Part shown: positions 1-5,898 of the stretch, one piece after another
How the letters are laid out: the number at the start of each line of letters is the position of its first letter
How positions within the stretch are numbered: position 1 is the stretch's first letter
Assembly: GCA_947259435.1 (NCBI GenBank)
Contig: CAMYMP010000013.1
Location: 1 to 6,521 of the forward strand
Reading direction: 5' to 3'
Length of the DNA stretch: 6,521 nt
Source of the DNA: an uncultured Woeseiaceae bacterium
Lineage (GTDB): Bacteria > Pseudomonadota > Gammaproteobacteria > Woeseiales > Woeseiaceae
Position numbers and translations under genes: made by a program
The notes under the pieces: generated by a model
What the model was told of the DNA's origin: nothing
Database searches by the model: none
Seen by the model: only the letters and a program-made list of their open reading frames with translations

Positions 1-272
1 TCGTCGATGCCAAGTACCGAGGTGCTGGCGAAGCCGGCCGCTGGCGCGACGTCCGTGAACGTGCCCTTCTTTGAATCGTAGACAAAAGGCAACGCAGCCG
101 GACCACCAAATCCGTTGCCCACAACATCGCCGCGGTCATTGATTCCAAAAACCTGTGTATCTGTAGCTCCCGGATGGTCGATCAGCTGGGTGTCAGCGAC
201 GGCCTGCGTCGCCATCGGCCCAACCAGCAACCCCAAGCCGACTAACGTCAATAATTGGATTTTCTTGTTCAT
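1..272 (-). CDS. Secreted HAF-like repeat protein, N-terminal part (runs off left edge)
   Basis: Only the first 90 codons are in the window; the gene continues past base 1. The start is ATG at 272-270, preceded by a very good AGGAGG ribosome site six bases upstream. The protein begins MNKKIQLLTLVGLGLL, a Lys-rich N-region and a hydrophobic stretch (about residues 5-22), then AVA-D at residues 24-27, a textbook signal peptidase I site, so it is probably exported. The mature part starts QLIDHPGATDTQVFGINDRG (29-48) followed by DVVGN. This matches the PGAxxTxxxGINxxGxxVG unit of HAF-type extracellular repeat proteins, many of which end in a PEP-CTERM sorting tail. Another unit seems to begin near residue 73 (FTDVAPAAGFASTSVLGID). 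The C-terminus is not visible, so PEP-CTERM membership is inference. Function is unknown; surface or extracellular matrix roles are usual guesses. The gene sits downstream of a structured leader RNA (about 338-440). Confidence 0.8.
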   Translation of the reverse strand, partial: MNKKIQLLTLVGLGLLVGPMATQAVADTQLIDHPGATDTQVFGINDRGDVVGNGFGGPAALPFVYDSKKGTFTDVAPAAGFASTSVLGID

Positions 273-278
273 ATGTAT

Positions 279-284
279 CCTCCT
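279..284 (-). promoter_or_regulatory. Ribosome binding site of the HAF-like gene
   Basis: On the minus strand AGGAGG lies six bases before the ATG at 272. It is a full consensus Shine-Dalgarno and fixes the start codon of a gene whose end is outside the window. It lies about 54 bases downstream of the structured leader RNA, so any expression platform would act on the interval 285-337 or on this site. Confidence 0.8.
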
Positions 285-337
285 CTGGGCAGTGGTAGTG
301 ACACTCTTATACTGCAGATAAAGCAATTTCACAGCCC

Positions 338-440
338 GGCGATCCTGGGTCCTTCGGCTAGTCATCGCTGGCTTCACGGCGGAAGCGAGGACCCGTAGCT
401 TTCTATCGCCGTCTTTAGACGGTTATGGCTATATCGCCTA
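338..440 (-). ncRNA. Structured 5' leader RNA, GEMM/cyclic-di-GMP-I-like candidate riboswitch
   Basis: This is seen in the RNA read on the minus strand from about 440 to 338. GGCGAU (438-433) can pair perfectly with AUCGCC (343-338) to close the element. Inside is a tight hairpin CCGUC-UAAA-GACGG (422-409). Next comes the unpaired stretch AUAGAAAGCUAC. Then GGGUCCU (394-388) pairs perfectly with AGGACCC (353-347), enclosing a further stem GCUUC/GAAGC. GCUA (399-396) can also pair with UAGC (360-357), which would make an H-type pseudoknot with the 7-bp stem. The order (P1, small hairpin with an A-rich tetraloop, AAAGCUAC-GGGUC core, return strand ending CAGGAUCGCC) parallels the c-di-GMP-I (GEMM) class, whose consensus has GGGACGCAAAGC before the core. 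Here the linker is CGAUAGAAAGC and the tetraloop is UAAA, not GNRA, so it is a divergent member, a relative, or a different class. A second GGCGAU (410-405) competes for the closing strand. Confidence 0.45.
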
Positions 441-615
441 TATTATTTAATTGTTTTTCCGAGTGGCATGTATACGCGCACTTGCAAACAAAAACAGATT
501 TCATTTGAAACATCAGTGTCGCAAAACGGAATTCAGTTACTTAGCCGGCACACCCTCGAAACCAGGTGAGATGTTCACCGAGTTGGTGCGCGACTATTTG
601 TCACCGACGGGAGTC
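441..615. other. Non-coding AT-rich stretch upstream of the leader RNA
   Basis: No convincing gene. The minus strand next to the leader RNA reads AATTAAATAATATAG (452-438). This contains -10-like hexamers (for example TTAAAT at 450-445, which would place transcription start near 438, the first base of the leader stem). I see no good -35, so the promoter is only suggested. On the plus strand a short in-frame run, PGEMFTELVRDYLSPTG (about 562-612), looks more protein-like than its surroundings and stops being plausible exactly where the repeat at 616 begins. It could be the end of a destroyed gene or chance. Confidence 0.35.
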
Positions 616-820
616 GAATGTCCGCTTTGGGTCATTTGCAGCCCTTCAGGCCAATATTAGCCCAATGTCTGCTTCCGGGGGCAAACCGGCCGTTCAGCAA
701 CGGTGCAATCGGAGAAGAATTTCGGCGAGGTCTCGAATGTACGGTTTTATCGAAAGCAGCCATTCAGATACGCGCCAGCAGGCAAGTTTGAAGGGCCGCT
801 AACGGCCAACAGCGGACATT
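616..820 (+). repeat. Dispersed palindromic repeat, copy A (about 205 bp)
   Basis: The element begins with AATGTCCGCT (617-626) and ends with AGCGGACATT (811-820), a perfect 10-base terminal inverted repeat. Internal features are a CTTTGGGTCATTTGC block, a second AATGTCTGCTT (664-674), and near the right end the perfect hairpin GGCCG-CTAA-CGGCC (794-807). Copy B at about 1570-1705 has the same blocks in the same order and orientation, but its middle is shorter by roughly 70 bases. From memory, elements of this TGTCCGCTTTGGGTCATTTGC type are dispersed in many proteobacterial genomes and give rise to spurious short proteins with a PLWVI motif; such a frame (ending CPLWVICSPSGQY at 660) is present here. 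No transposase is encoded. It is probably a non-autonomous, MITE-like or REP-like element. Confidence 0.75.
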
Positions 821-984
821 GGCAGTCGCCCGCTATGATCGACACAGCCTCAATTTTGCAGGTCAAATATTAGCGTGGAGAACCACCCTTTTTCCTATGA
901 TTCCGAATATTTCCAACATTTCATCATAGCGATTAGCAGACGGTTCGCATTTATTAGGCTCATCTAATCTCGAAAAGTATCAAC
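821..984. other. Non-coding gap between repeat copy A and the SET gene, with weak inverted repeats
   Basis: No gene is seen. CTATGAT (895-901) and ATCATAG (923-929) form a 7-base inverted repeat around a 21-base loop. ATTAG (953-957) and CTAAT (964-968) form a 5-base stem just beyond the stop codon of the SET gene. Either could help end the SET transcript, which reads leftward through them, but neither has the GC-rich stem and U-run of a standard intrinsic terminator. Confidence 0.3.
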
Positions 985-1452
985 TCAGTCGCCGAGCAGC
1001 CTCTCGAATTGTCGCCGCATGAACTTCGTGCAGTACCCCATGTCCATTGCCCAGCGCATTTGAGCATGGATCAGGTAAAAACCACCGTTTATGTGCTGCA
1101 GACATTCTTTGCTGCCACAATGACACTCAAATGTTTGTGATAATTCGACTTCTGATCCCGGGTAGAAAAACCTGATCGGACGGCCAACGGAAATATCCCG
1201 AATCGCCATCAAGGCGAGATTATCTACATCGAGTAGCGAATTTGGCGAACAACTGTGGTCGACAAAATTCAAAAACTCGTTTCTCAGGTGTCGACTCTCA
1301 TCAAGTTGAAGTGTGCGCCAGGTACGATAGTTCTGAATTTCTTCCTTGCAGCTTTGCACAATGACCTCACCAACTTTTATTGGTTGGCTTGCGACCAACT
1401 GCAGATGAAGTTTGGGAGAAACTACTGCTGTCACAACGTTTACCTTGCTCAT
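985..1452 (-). CDS. Small SET-domain protein with post-SET cysteine cluster
   Basis: This is a 155-residue protein that is essentially just a SET domain, the fold of S-adenosylmethionine-dependent protein lysine methyltransferases. The signature elements are present in order. IKVGEVI (25-31) is the usual start of the fold. DHSCSPN (65-71) corresponds to the NHSCxPN cofactor/substrate motif, with Asp in place of the first Asn. IRDISVGRPIRFFYPGSE (84-101) corresponds to the AxRDIxxGEELxxxY segment, placing Tyr97 at the catalytic tyrosine. CHCGSKEC (110-117) is a post-SET-like Cys cluster that with Cys68 could bind zinc. The start ATG at 1452 has only a weak GGA upstream. The gene stands alone between two copies of a dispersed repeat and is visibly more AT-rich than the operon to its right, suggesting acquisition. 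The target protein is unknown; the domain call is firm, activity is inferred. Confidence 0.85.
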   Translation of the reverse strand: MSKVNVVTAVVSPKLHLQLVASQPIKVGEVIVQSCKEEIQNYRTWRTLQLDESRHLRNEFLNFVDHSCSPNSLLDVDNLALMAIRDISVGRPIRFFYPGSEVELSQTFECHCGSKECLQHINGGFYLIHAQMRWAMDMGYCTKFMRRQFERLLGD

Positions 1453-1467
1453 TTATTCGATCCAACT

Positions 1468-1496
1468 ATTATGATGTACAAGCGATCCGGTGGCAT
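1468..1496 (-). promoter_or_regulatory. Possible promoter of the SET gene
   Basis: Reading leftward, CATAAT (1473-1468) resembles a -10 box. Seventeen bases upstream lies ATGCCA (1496-1491), four of six matches to a -35. It would give a very short leader of about nine bases before the ATG at 1452. The support is only hexamer similarity. Confidence 0.25.
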
Positions 1497-1569
1497 CGAT
1501 TGATCCACGAGCGTTCATCTATTCAAATGTACAGCGACCTGACTGCAAGACCAAGAATCGCCGCTTTGG

Positions 1570-1705
1570 GATGTTCGCTTTGGGTCATTTGCGGCCCCTC
1601 ACGCCAATACTAGCCGAATGTCCGCTTTCGGGGGCGGAGCGGGCGTTCCGGCATCCCAAAAACCGCTGAAATTAGGGGCCGCTAACGGCCAATAGCGGCC
1701 GTTCA
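1570..1705 (+). repeat. Dispersed palindromic repeat, copy B (about 136 bp)
   Basis: This is the same element as at 616-820, in the same orientation. The first 78 bases match copy A at roughly four of five positions by eye (the block CTTTGGGTCATTTGC is identical), including the internal AATGTCCGCTTTCGGGGGC (1618-1636). The right end again carries the perfect hairpin GGCCG-CTAA-CGGCC (1677-1690) followed by AATAGCGG. The outer inverted repeats have decayed here (GATGTTCGCT at the left, AGCGGCCGTTC at the right), and the middle lacks about 70 bases present in copy A. A partial echo, CCGCTTTGGG, lies immediately before it (1561-1570). The right end stops about nine bases from the stop codon of the membrane-protein remnant. 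Its plus-strand reading frame (CSLWVICGPSRQY, ending 1613) is not a gene. Confidence 0.7.
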
Positions 1706-1713
1706 GAGCAGTA

Positions 1714-1926
1714 TCAATGCGTGTACTTTCCAAATAGTTTTTCGGGCAGGAAGGTCAGCATGACTATTGCGAATGTGCCCCAAGTGACGTACGTCAGCCC
1801 GGCCTGGCCTAAATCGACATAGCCGAAACCTACGAGTAATGTCAGAACTGTCCCAGCCAACAGAACCGGACTCGCGTAATAACAGTGCCTGCGATGACAA
1901 CGCCGTGCGTTGATTGCGCAGCCCGT
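1714..1926 (-). pseudogene. 5'-truncated remnant of a small two-helix membrane protein
   Basis: The open stretch of 70 codons from 1926 to the TGA at 1716-1714 has no start codon of its own: TAA (1929-1927) lies immediately upstream in frame. The translation is clearly protein-like. It opens GCAINARRCHRRHCYYASP, then a hydrophobic helix (VLLAGTVLTLLVGFGYV), a short polar turn, a second helix (LTYVTWGTFAIVMLTFLP) and a basic tail EKLFGKYTH. I recall uncharacterised small membrane proteins with an xCxxNAxRCxRxHCYxTGP motif followed by two helices and a similar W/F-x-P-E tail; this looks like their C-terminal part without the N-terminal leader. The cut lies only about 25 bases beyond the end of the lyase gene, so the upstream half was probably lost by rearrangement, or an indel near 1920 shifted the frame. 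The competing 65-codon frame at 1703-1900 is the less protein-like alternative. Confidence 0.5.
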
Positions 1927-1951
1927 TTACGCTGATGTCGGGACACCTCCG

Positions 1952-3691
1952 CTACATCGACAGCGACCCTTCGCGGAAATCGGTCTGATCGAGCCAGGCA
2001 TTGACGAGCACTGGCAGGCCCTCGCTCGCGGCGTCCCGCGCCTCTTGCAAACAGGCTGCCGTTTGTTCTGCGTGTTGCAGTAACACACCCTGCCCGCCCA
2101 GCGCCGCGGCCACCTCGTGATAGTTGCTGCGTGCCAGCACTGTGCCGACGTCGTCGTCGAGCATCTTGACCTGTTCGCGCGCAATCTGCGCCCAGCTCGC
2201 GTCATTACCAACGACCGCAATGACTGCAATCCTGTGGCGTACGAACGTGTCGAACTCGGCTAGCGCATAGCCGACGGAGCCGTCGCCGAACAAAATCCAG
2301 ACGTCATGATCGGGGCGGCACAGGCTCGCGCCGAGTGCGAAGCCCGCACCGCAACCCAGCGTGCCGAAGACCCCCGGGTCCAGCCAGCTCAGCGGCTTCC
2401 TCGGTTTGACGATATACGATGCGGTGCCAACAAAATCACCGCCGTCGGCAACGATGACGCTGTTGTTTCTTAACCCGGCATCGATGCTTCGGCACAGCCC
2501 GACTGGATTGATAAAGCCGCCGGACCTGCCGGCACTCTCATCGATCTCGGCTTCGCGTTCGGTATCGCGTGCGAGCAACAGCGCGCGCCACTCGACCCAG
2601 TTGCCGCCGCTCCTCGCGTCGAGCTGGTCCGCCAGCGCAAGCAGGAAAAGCCCCGCGTCTGCGAGTGCGCCGATGTCGGGCCGGCGGTTGCGGTTGAGAT
2701 CGATGCGACTGCGGTTCGCCGATATCAGACACGCGCTGCGCCGCACGTGACGGCCGTAGTCGAGCCGGAAGTCTGACGGCACTCCCGCGAGCAGCACGAG
2801 ATCGGCTTCACGCAGTGCGTTGCGCCGCTGGTGCCGGCGGTGCAAGGGATGCGCTGCGCCCATGAGTCCGCGGGCCATGCCCGACAAGTAGACCGGAATG
2901 CCGATGCGTTCGACCGCTTCGGCAATGGCATTGGCCTGCCTGGCATCGACGAGCGCCTGGCTGCCCACGACGAGCAGCGGTCGCTCCGCCTTGGCGATGC
3001 GCCTGGCCGCGCGTGCGACGACGCCTGGCGAGGGAGACTGCGCTTTTACGCCAGCAACGGAAACGTCAACAGGGGCATCGGCATCGAAACCGGCGAAGAT
3101 GCGGCGGGCCTGACGGTTCAGGTATGCGCGCACCACCCGGTCGGTCAGTGCATTGCCTTGCGGCGTGCTGGCTGCGTACCACTCGCGTATCACGGCTTCG
3201 TCGTAGAGCAGATCGACCGGGCATTCTATGAACACCGGGCCCGGCACGCCGCTTTTCGCCGTGTGAAACGCCTGCCGCAGCGCCGGTGCAAGATCGCGCA
3301 CGCACCTGACGGCATGCGCCCACTTCACGTGCGGCTTGAACAACGCCATCTGATCGATGTCCTGCAGTGCGCCGCGGCCTTTCAACACCGTCGCGGCCGC
3401 ACCGCCCAGCAGCACGACCGGTGACTGTGCGAGCTGTGCATTTTTCACGGCCGTGACCGTGTTCGTGGCGCCCGGTCCAGCCGTTACCGCCGCAACGCCG
3501 GGTATGCCGGTAAGCCTGGCGACCGCGTCAGCGGCAAAGACGGCCGTCGCCTCATGACGCACATCGATGACGCGGATGCCGATATCTTTCGCGCCTTTGA
3601 GAATCGGCGAGATGTGCCCGCCGCACAACGTGAACAGAAACTTCACGCCGTGAGCACGTAATACGCGTGCAATGTTGTCACCGCCGTTCAT
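1952..3691 (-). CDS. ThDP-dependent lyase, ILVBL/HACL2-like (acetolactate synthase-like large subunit)
   Basis: A complete 579-residue thiamine-diphosphate enzyme of the acetolactate synthase/2-hydroxyacyl-CoA lyase superfamily. The N-terminal PYR domain (about 1-165) has RHE at 45-47, Glu47 being the residue that activates the cofactor, and [17 protein letters not shown] (70-86). The central domain (about 220-355) contains VVGSQALV and GMARGLMG. The C-terminal PP domain has [19 protein letters not shown] (436-454) and the Mg/ThDP motif GDGS (469-472) to GND (495-497), where the usual second Asn is Asp. Many segments ([42 protein letters not shown], the tail [10 protein letters not shown]) match what I remember of human ILVBL/HACL2 far better than IlvB. 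By that family, it likely cleaves 2-hydroxyacyl-CoA to an aldehyde and formyl-CoA in the cytoplasm; acetolactate synthesis is less likely, as no small subunit is nearby. The ATG overlaps the preceding stop codon (ATGA). Confidence 0.88.
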   Translation of the reverse strand: MNGGDNIARVLRAHGVKFLFTLCGGHISPILKGAKDIGIRVIDVRHEATAVFAADAVARLTGIPGVAAVTAGPGATNTVTAVKNAQLAQSPVVLLGGAAATVLKGRGALQDIDQMALFKPHVKWAHAVRCVRDLAPALRQAFHTAKSGVPGPVFIECPVDLLYDEAVIREWYAASTPQGNALTDRVVRAYLNRQARRIFAGFDADAPVDVSVAGVKAQSPSPGVVARAARRIAKAERPLLVVGSQALVDARQANAIAEAVERIGIPVYLSGMARGLMGAAHPLHRRHQRRNALREADLVLLAGVPSDFRLDYGRHVRRSACLISANRSRIDLNRNRRPDIGALADAGLFLLALADQLDARSGGNWVEWRALLLARDTEREAEIDESAGRSGGFINPVGLCRSIDAGLRNNSVIVADGGDFVGTASYIVKPRKPLSWLDPGVFGTLGCGAGFALGASLCRPDHDVWILFGDGSVGYALAEFDTFVRHRIAVIAVVGNDASWAQIAREQVKMLDDDVGTVLARSNYHEVAAALGGQGVLLQHAEQTAACLQEARDAASEGLPVLVNAWLDQTDFREGSLSM

Positions 3692-3702
3692 GTGCGCTCC
3701 TC
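3688..3702 (-). promoter_or_regulatory. ATGA stop/start overlap with internal ribosome site (translational coupling)
   Basis: The CoA-transferase stop TGA (3690-3688) and the lyase start ATG (3691-3689) overlap by four bases. GAGGAG (3702-3697) lies five bases before the ATG, within the last codons of the transferase. This fixes the lyase start and implies the two proteins are made together. Confidence 0.8.
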
Positions 3703-5508
3703 TGCCCAGTCGAGCTGAAAACCTCTGCCCGTCACGATCGATGCCGACACGGTTTGGGGCGCAGGATCATCGGGCACAACGATGTCCGCGCCGCTGTTCG
3801 CAAGCAGATCGCGTTCGATATCGATGCCCGGCATGACGGCGCGCAATGTCAGCCCGGCGTCGGTCAGCTCGAGCAGCGCGAGATCGGTGACGTAGAAGAT
3901 TTTCTTGCCACGCTCCAGGCCGACCCGGCCGTTGAACGTGATCTCGTCGACTTGTTGCACGACTTTTGGCTTGCCGGGTTTGTCGATACGCAGCCGCTCG
4001 CCTTCGATGCTGACGTCAGCACCCTGCATCCACTTGCCGACGAACAACACCGTGTTGGCCGATTCGATGATGCTCGGTGCGCCGCCCGGTCCGACATAGT
4101 CCAGCATGCGTGGTCCCCGCTTGGAAAGATTGATGTTACCGCTCGCGTCGAGCTGCAGGAAGCCGAGCATGGCCGCATCGAGGTGCTCGCGGTAATGATG
4201 AAACATCCAGGCCGAGGACTCGAGGCGCTGCGGGTTGATGGCCGCGCCGAAAAATACACCCGGCGCCGGCAAGCCGCCGTAGGGCCCGGACTCGGTCGTG
4301 AACGTGATTTGCTCGTGCAGACCCGTCGCGAACAGCACGTGGCAGACCTCTTCGGCCAGGCCCACGCCGATATTGACTGTGGCGCCAACCGGCACGGTAT
4401 CGGCGAAGGTCTTTGCGCCGAGCCGCGCCAGCGCGTGCTCGAGCCGGCTGCGGCGCGGCGTGATCCCGAGCGTCTTGTTCATGAAGCGCAGCCGCGCCAT
4501 CGCGTCCTGCGCATCGACCCTGGCGCCCGCCGTAAACATGGGCCAGTACTTGCGTTGCAGCACCGACCCGGTTTGCTCATTGCGTGGATTGATGACGACG
4601 GCGTCGACATCAGTTGCCGGCAGGCTGATCGACGCATCATCGCGATCGATCAATCCGCAGACCGCCACGAGGACGAGTCCACCGTTGGCCCGAGCCGCGC
4701 GCGCCGCTTCGACATTCTCGGTGATAGTCGCCGCGCGGTGAAAATAGACGTTGCCGTCGCGGTCTGCATACGGTGCACTGATGAACGCAACGTCGATTGC
4801 CGGCAAGGTATAGACAATGTCATCGCCGTCGGCTCGTGCGAACTGCATTGTCGCGTTCGGCGTGACCGGCGAGCCACGCCCGCTGCGAGGATCGAGGAAC
4901 GATCCGGTGCCTGTACGGCTGCGCACCTCGCGCTCACCGCGCCCCTGCGCCTCGATGACGTGCGTCATCTCCCCTTGCGGCAACGTGTGCAGCTCCAACC
5001 GCTTGTCTTCAGCCAGACGCAGCATCGATTTTGTGGTTTCCGTATGCCCGGCTATGTAGCGCGTTACGAGACCGTCGAGCCCGACGTCTTCCACAGTCCC
5101 CGGCACACGGCCGCGCCCGCCCTGCCCGGCAACCGAAATCCAGGTGAGCCCCTGCGGGTCGCCGCTTTGCTCGAAGCGTTCGCGCAGGGCCCAGAACAGA
5201 ATCGAACATCGGGCGTTGCTGCCAATGCCGCAGGAGATGACGCAGGCGCCGTCGGGAATCGTCTCCACGGCCGCACGTGCGGACTTGAACTTGGCCGGCA
5301 GCGGTTCCGGCGGCAGATAGCCCGTGTCGCGACGGTTCCAGATCAAACGCCAGCGGAGTATGTGTGCGAGCAGTTGTACCTTGTCAATAAGACGCACGGT
5401 CAATTGATCCGGAGTCGCGATAACCGGTGCAGTCAGCGAGAAGCGCTTGTCACGCTTCCCACTGATTTGCCTCGTCAACAAAATCCGCCCGTTGTGGCCG
5501 AACGACAC
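3688..5508 (-). CDS. Family I CoA-transferase, fused alpha-beta subunits
   Basis: This enzyme moves CoA between carboxylic acids through a glutamyl-CoA intermediate. The alpha half starts near residue 72 ([20 protein letters not shown]), with [16 protein letters not shown] (241-256) being the SxxDxxGN strand. The beta half has [11 protein letters not shown] (378-388) and the catalytic segment [20 protein letters not shown] (405-424), in which Glu406 is the nucleophile. It continues with [20 protein letters not shown] (448-467), as in YdiF/propionate-type fused transferases. Substrates cannot be read from the sequence. The stop overlaps the lyase start, so the pair probably acts in one pathway: transfer of CoA to a 2-hydroxy acid, then cleavage. 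The start is uncertain. The GTG at 5508 given here overlaps the VOC gene by 59 bases and adds an N-terminal leader. TTG at 5403 or GTG at 5397, just beyond the VOC stop, are alternatives that remove 35-37 residues. No ribosome site stands out for any of them. Confidence 0.85.
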   Translation of the reverse strand: MSFGHNGRILLTRQISGKRDKRFSLTAPVIATPDQLTVRLIDKVQLLAHILRWRLIWNRRDTGYLPPEPLPAKFKSARAAVETIPDGACVISCGIGSNARCSILFWALRERFEQSGDPQGLTWISVAGQGGRGRVPGTVEDVGLDGLVTRYIAGHTETTKSMLRLAEDKRLELHTLPQGEMTHVIEAQGRGEREVRSRTGTGSFLDPRSGRGSPVTPNATMQFARADGDDIVYTLPAIDVAFISAPYADRDGNVYFHRAATITENVEAARAARANGGLVLVAVCGLIDRDDASISLPATDVDAVVINPRNEQTGSVLQRKYWPMFTAGARVDAQDAMARLRFMNKTLGITPRRSRLEHALARLGAKTFADTVPVGATVNIGVGLAEEVCHVLFATGLHEQITFTTESGPYGGLPAPGVFFGAAINPQRLESSAWMFHHYREHLDAAMLGFLQLDASGNINLSKRGPRMLDYVGPGGAPSIIESANTVLFVGKWMQGADVSIEGERLRIDKPGKPKVVQQVDEITFNGRVGLERGKKIFYVTDLALLELTDAGLTLRAVMPGIDIERDLLANSGADIVVPDDPAPQTVSASIVTGRGFQLDWAEERT

Positions 5509-5833
5509 AAAACCGATGGCCGGTTGGCGCTTCCATGACCCACCAGGTTCTGACCTTCTCTATGCGCTTTGCCCCCAGCTTTTCCAGCCGGCTGACCTCC
5601 GCTTCGATATCGTCAGACTCGATGTCAATGTGAACTCGACTGGGATGTTCGACCTTCTGCACTTCAATGTATAAGTCATTCGCACCGGTTTTGAGAGCCA
5701 CGTAGTTGTCGTCGGCCGGATCGGTTGGAGGCTGTACACTGCATCCCAGGGCTTGACTCCAGAATTCCGCAGCAGAATCAAGATCGTCGGTATCACAATC
5801 AACGATAAGCCCCGCTAATTGACTTCGATGCAT
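5450..5833 (-). CDS. VOC-family (glyoxalase/bleomycin-resistance fold) protein
   Basis: A complete 127-residue protein with the two beta-alpha-beta modules of the vicinal-oxygen-chelate fold. The first runs LAGLIVDCDTDDLDSAAEFW to LYIEVQKV (about 6-61); the second begins VHIDIESDDIEAEVSRLEKL (67-86) and ends [13 protein letters not shown] (101-113). This layout is typical of the Glyoxalase_6-like subgroup, usually of unknown substrate. His68 and Glu57/Glu101 are possible metal ligands, but a full ligand set is not certain. The start ATG at 5833 is well supported by GGAGAGAG two bases upstream and a promoter-like sequence further up. It is the first gene of the three-gene operon and its end overlaps or abuts the CoA-transferase start. 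A role as isomerase, epimerase or aldehyde/thioester-handling accessory is conceivable; nothing in the sequence decides it. Confidence 0.85.
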   Translation of the reverse strand: MHRSQLAGLIVDCDTDDLDSAAEFWSQALGCSVQPPTDPADDNYVALKTGANDLYIEVQKVEHPSRVHIDIESDDIEAEVSRLEKLGAKRIEKVRTWWVMEAPTGHRFCVVRPQRADFVDEANQWEA

Positions 5834-5835
5834 GT

Positions 5836-5843
5836 CTCTCTCC
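5836..5843 (-). promoter_or_regulatory. Ribosome binding site of the VOC gene
   Basis: GGAGAGAG on the minus strand, followed by AC and the ATG at 5833. The GGAG core is six bases from the ATG, a good distance, and supports this start. Confidence 0.65.
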
Positions 5844-5865
5844 GATCAGCTATCCACGACCGCGC

Positions 5866-5893
5866 ATTTTAGCGCACACAGTCCGCGCCTCAA
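5866..5893 (-). promoter_or_regulatory. Probable sigma70 promoter of the VOC/CoA-transferase/lyase operon
   Basis: TTGAGG (5893-5888) and TAAAAT (5871-5866) are separated by 16 bases, with four and five matches to the -35 and -10 consensus. Transcription would start near 5859, about 26 bases before the VOC start codon. The promoter sits in the 65-base gap after rtcB, so the operon can be expressed independently of it. No operator is evident; GCGC-TAAAAT-GCGC overlaps the -10 as a small palindrome. Confidence 0.5.
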
Positions 5894-5898
5894 CGGCG

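Noticed and set aside
115..321. 68-codon plus-strand frame
   Set aside because: Antisense to the signal-peptide gene. Its apparent membrane segment is the reverse of the ribosome site and leader.
451..802. Overlapping plus-strand frames of 69 and 78 codons (CPLWVICSPSGQY and related)
   Set aside because: Their C-terminal parts are translations of the dispersed repeat. The PLWVI-type peptide is a known artefact of such elements.
895..929. CTATGAT/ATCATAG inverted repeat as an intrinsic terminator
   Set aside because: The loop is 21 bases, the stem is AT-rich and no U-run follows in either direction, so it is mentioned only in the gap entry.
1380..1613. Plus-strand 77-codon frame ending in CSLWVICGPSRQY
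   Set aside because: It is antisense to the SET gene start, then runs into repeat copy B.
1703..1900. 65-codon minus-strand frame starting at TTG
   Set aside because: It overlaps the far more protein-like two-helix remnant in another frame. Its own translation is Arg-rich and featureless.
2831..3424. 197-codon plus-strand open frame opposite the lyase
   Set aside because: Antisense shadow of the ThDP enzyme, with no ribosome site or recognisable motif.
3667..5538. 623-codon plus-strand open frame opposite the CoA-transferase
   Set aside because: It is the antisense of a well-recognised enzyme. The translation is rich in Arg, His, Asp and Ala with no domain pattern, as expected from GC-rich DNA read on the wrong strand.
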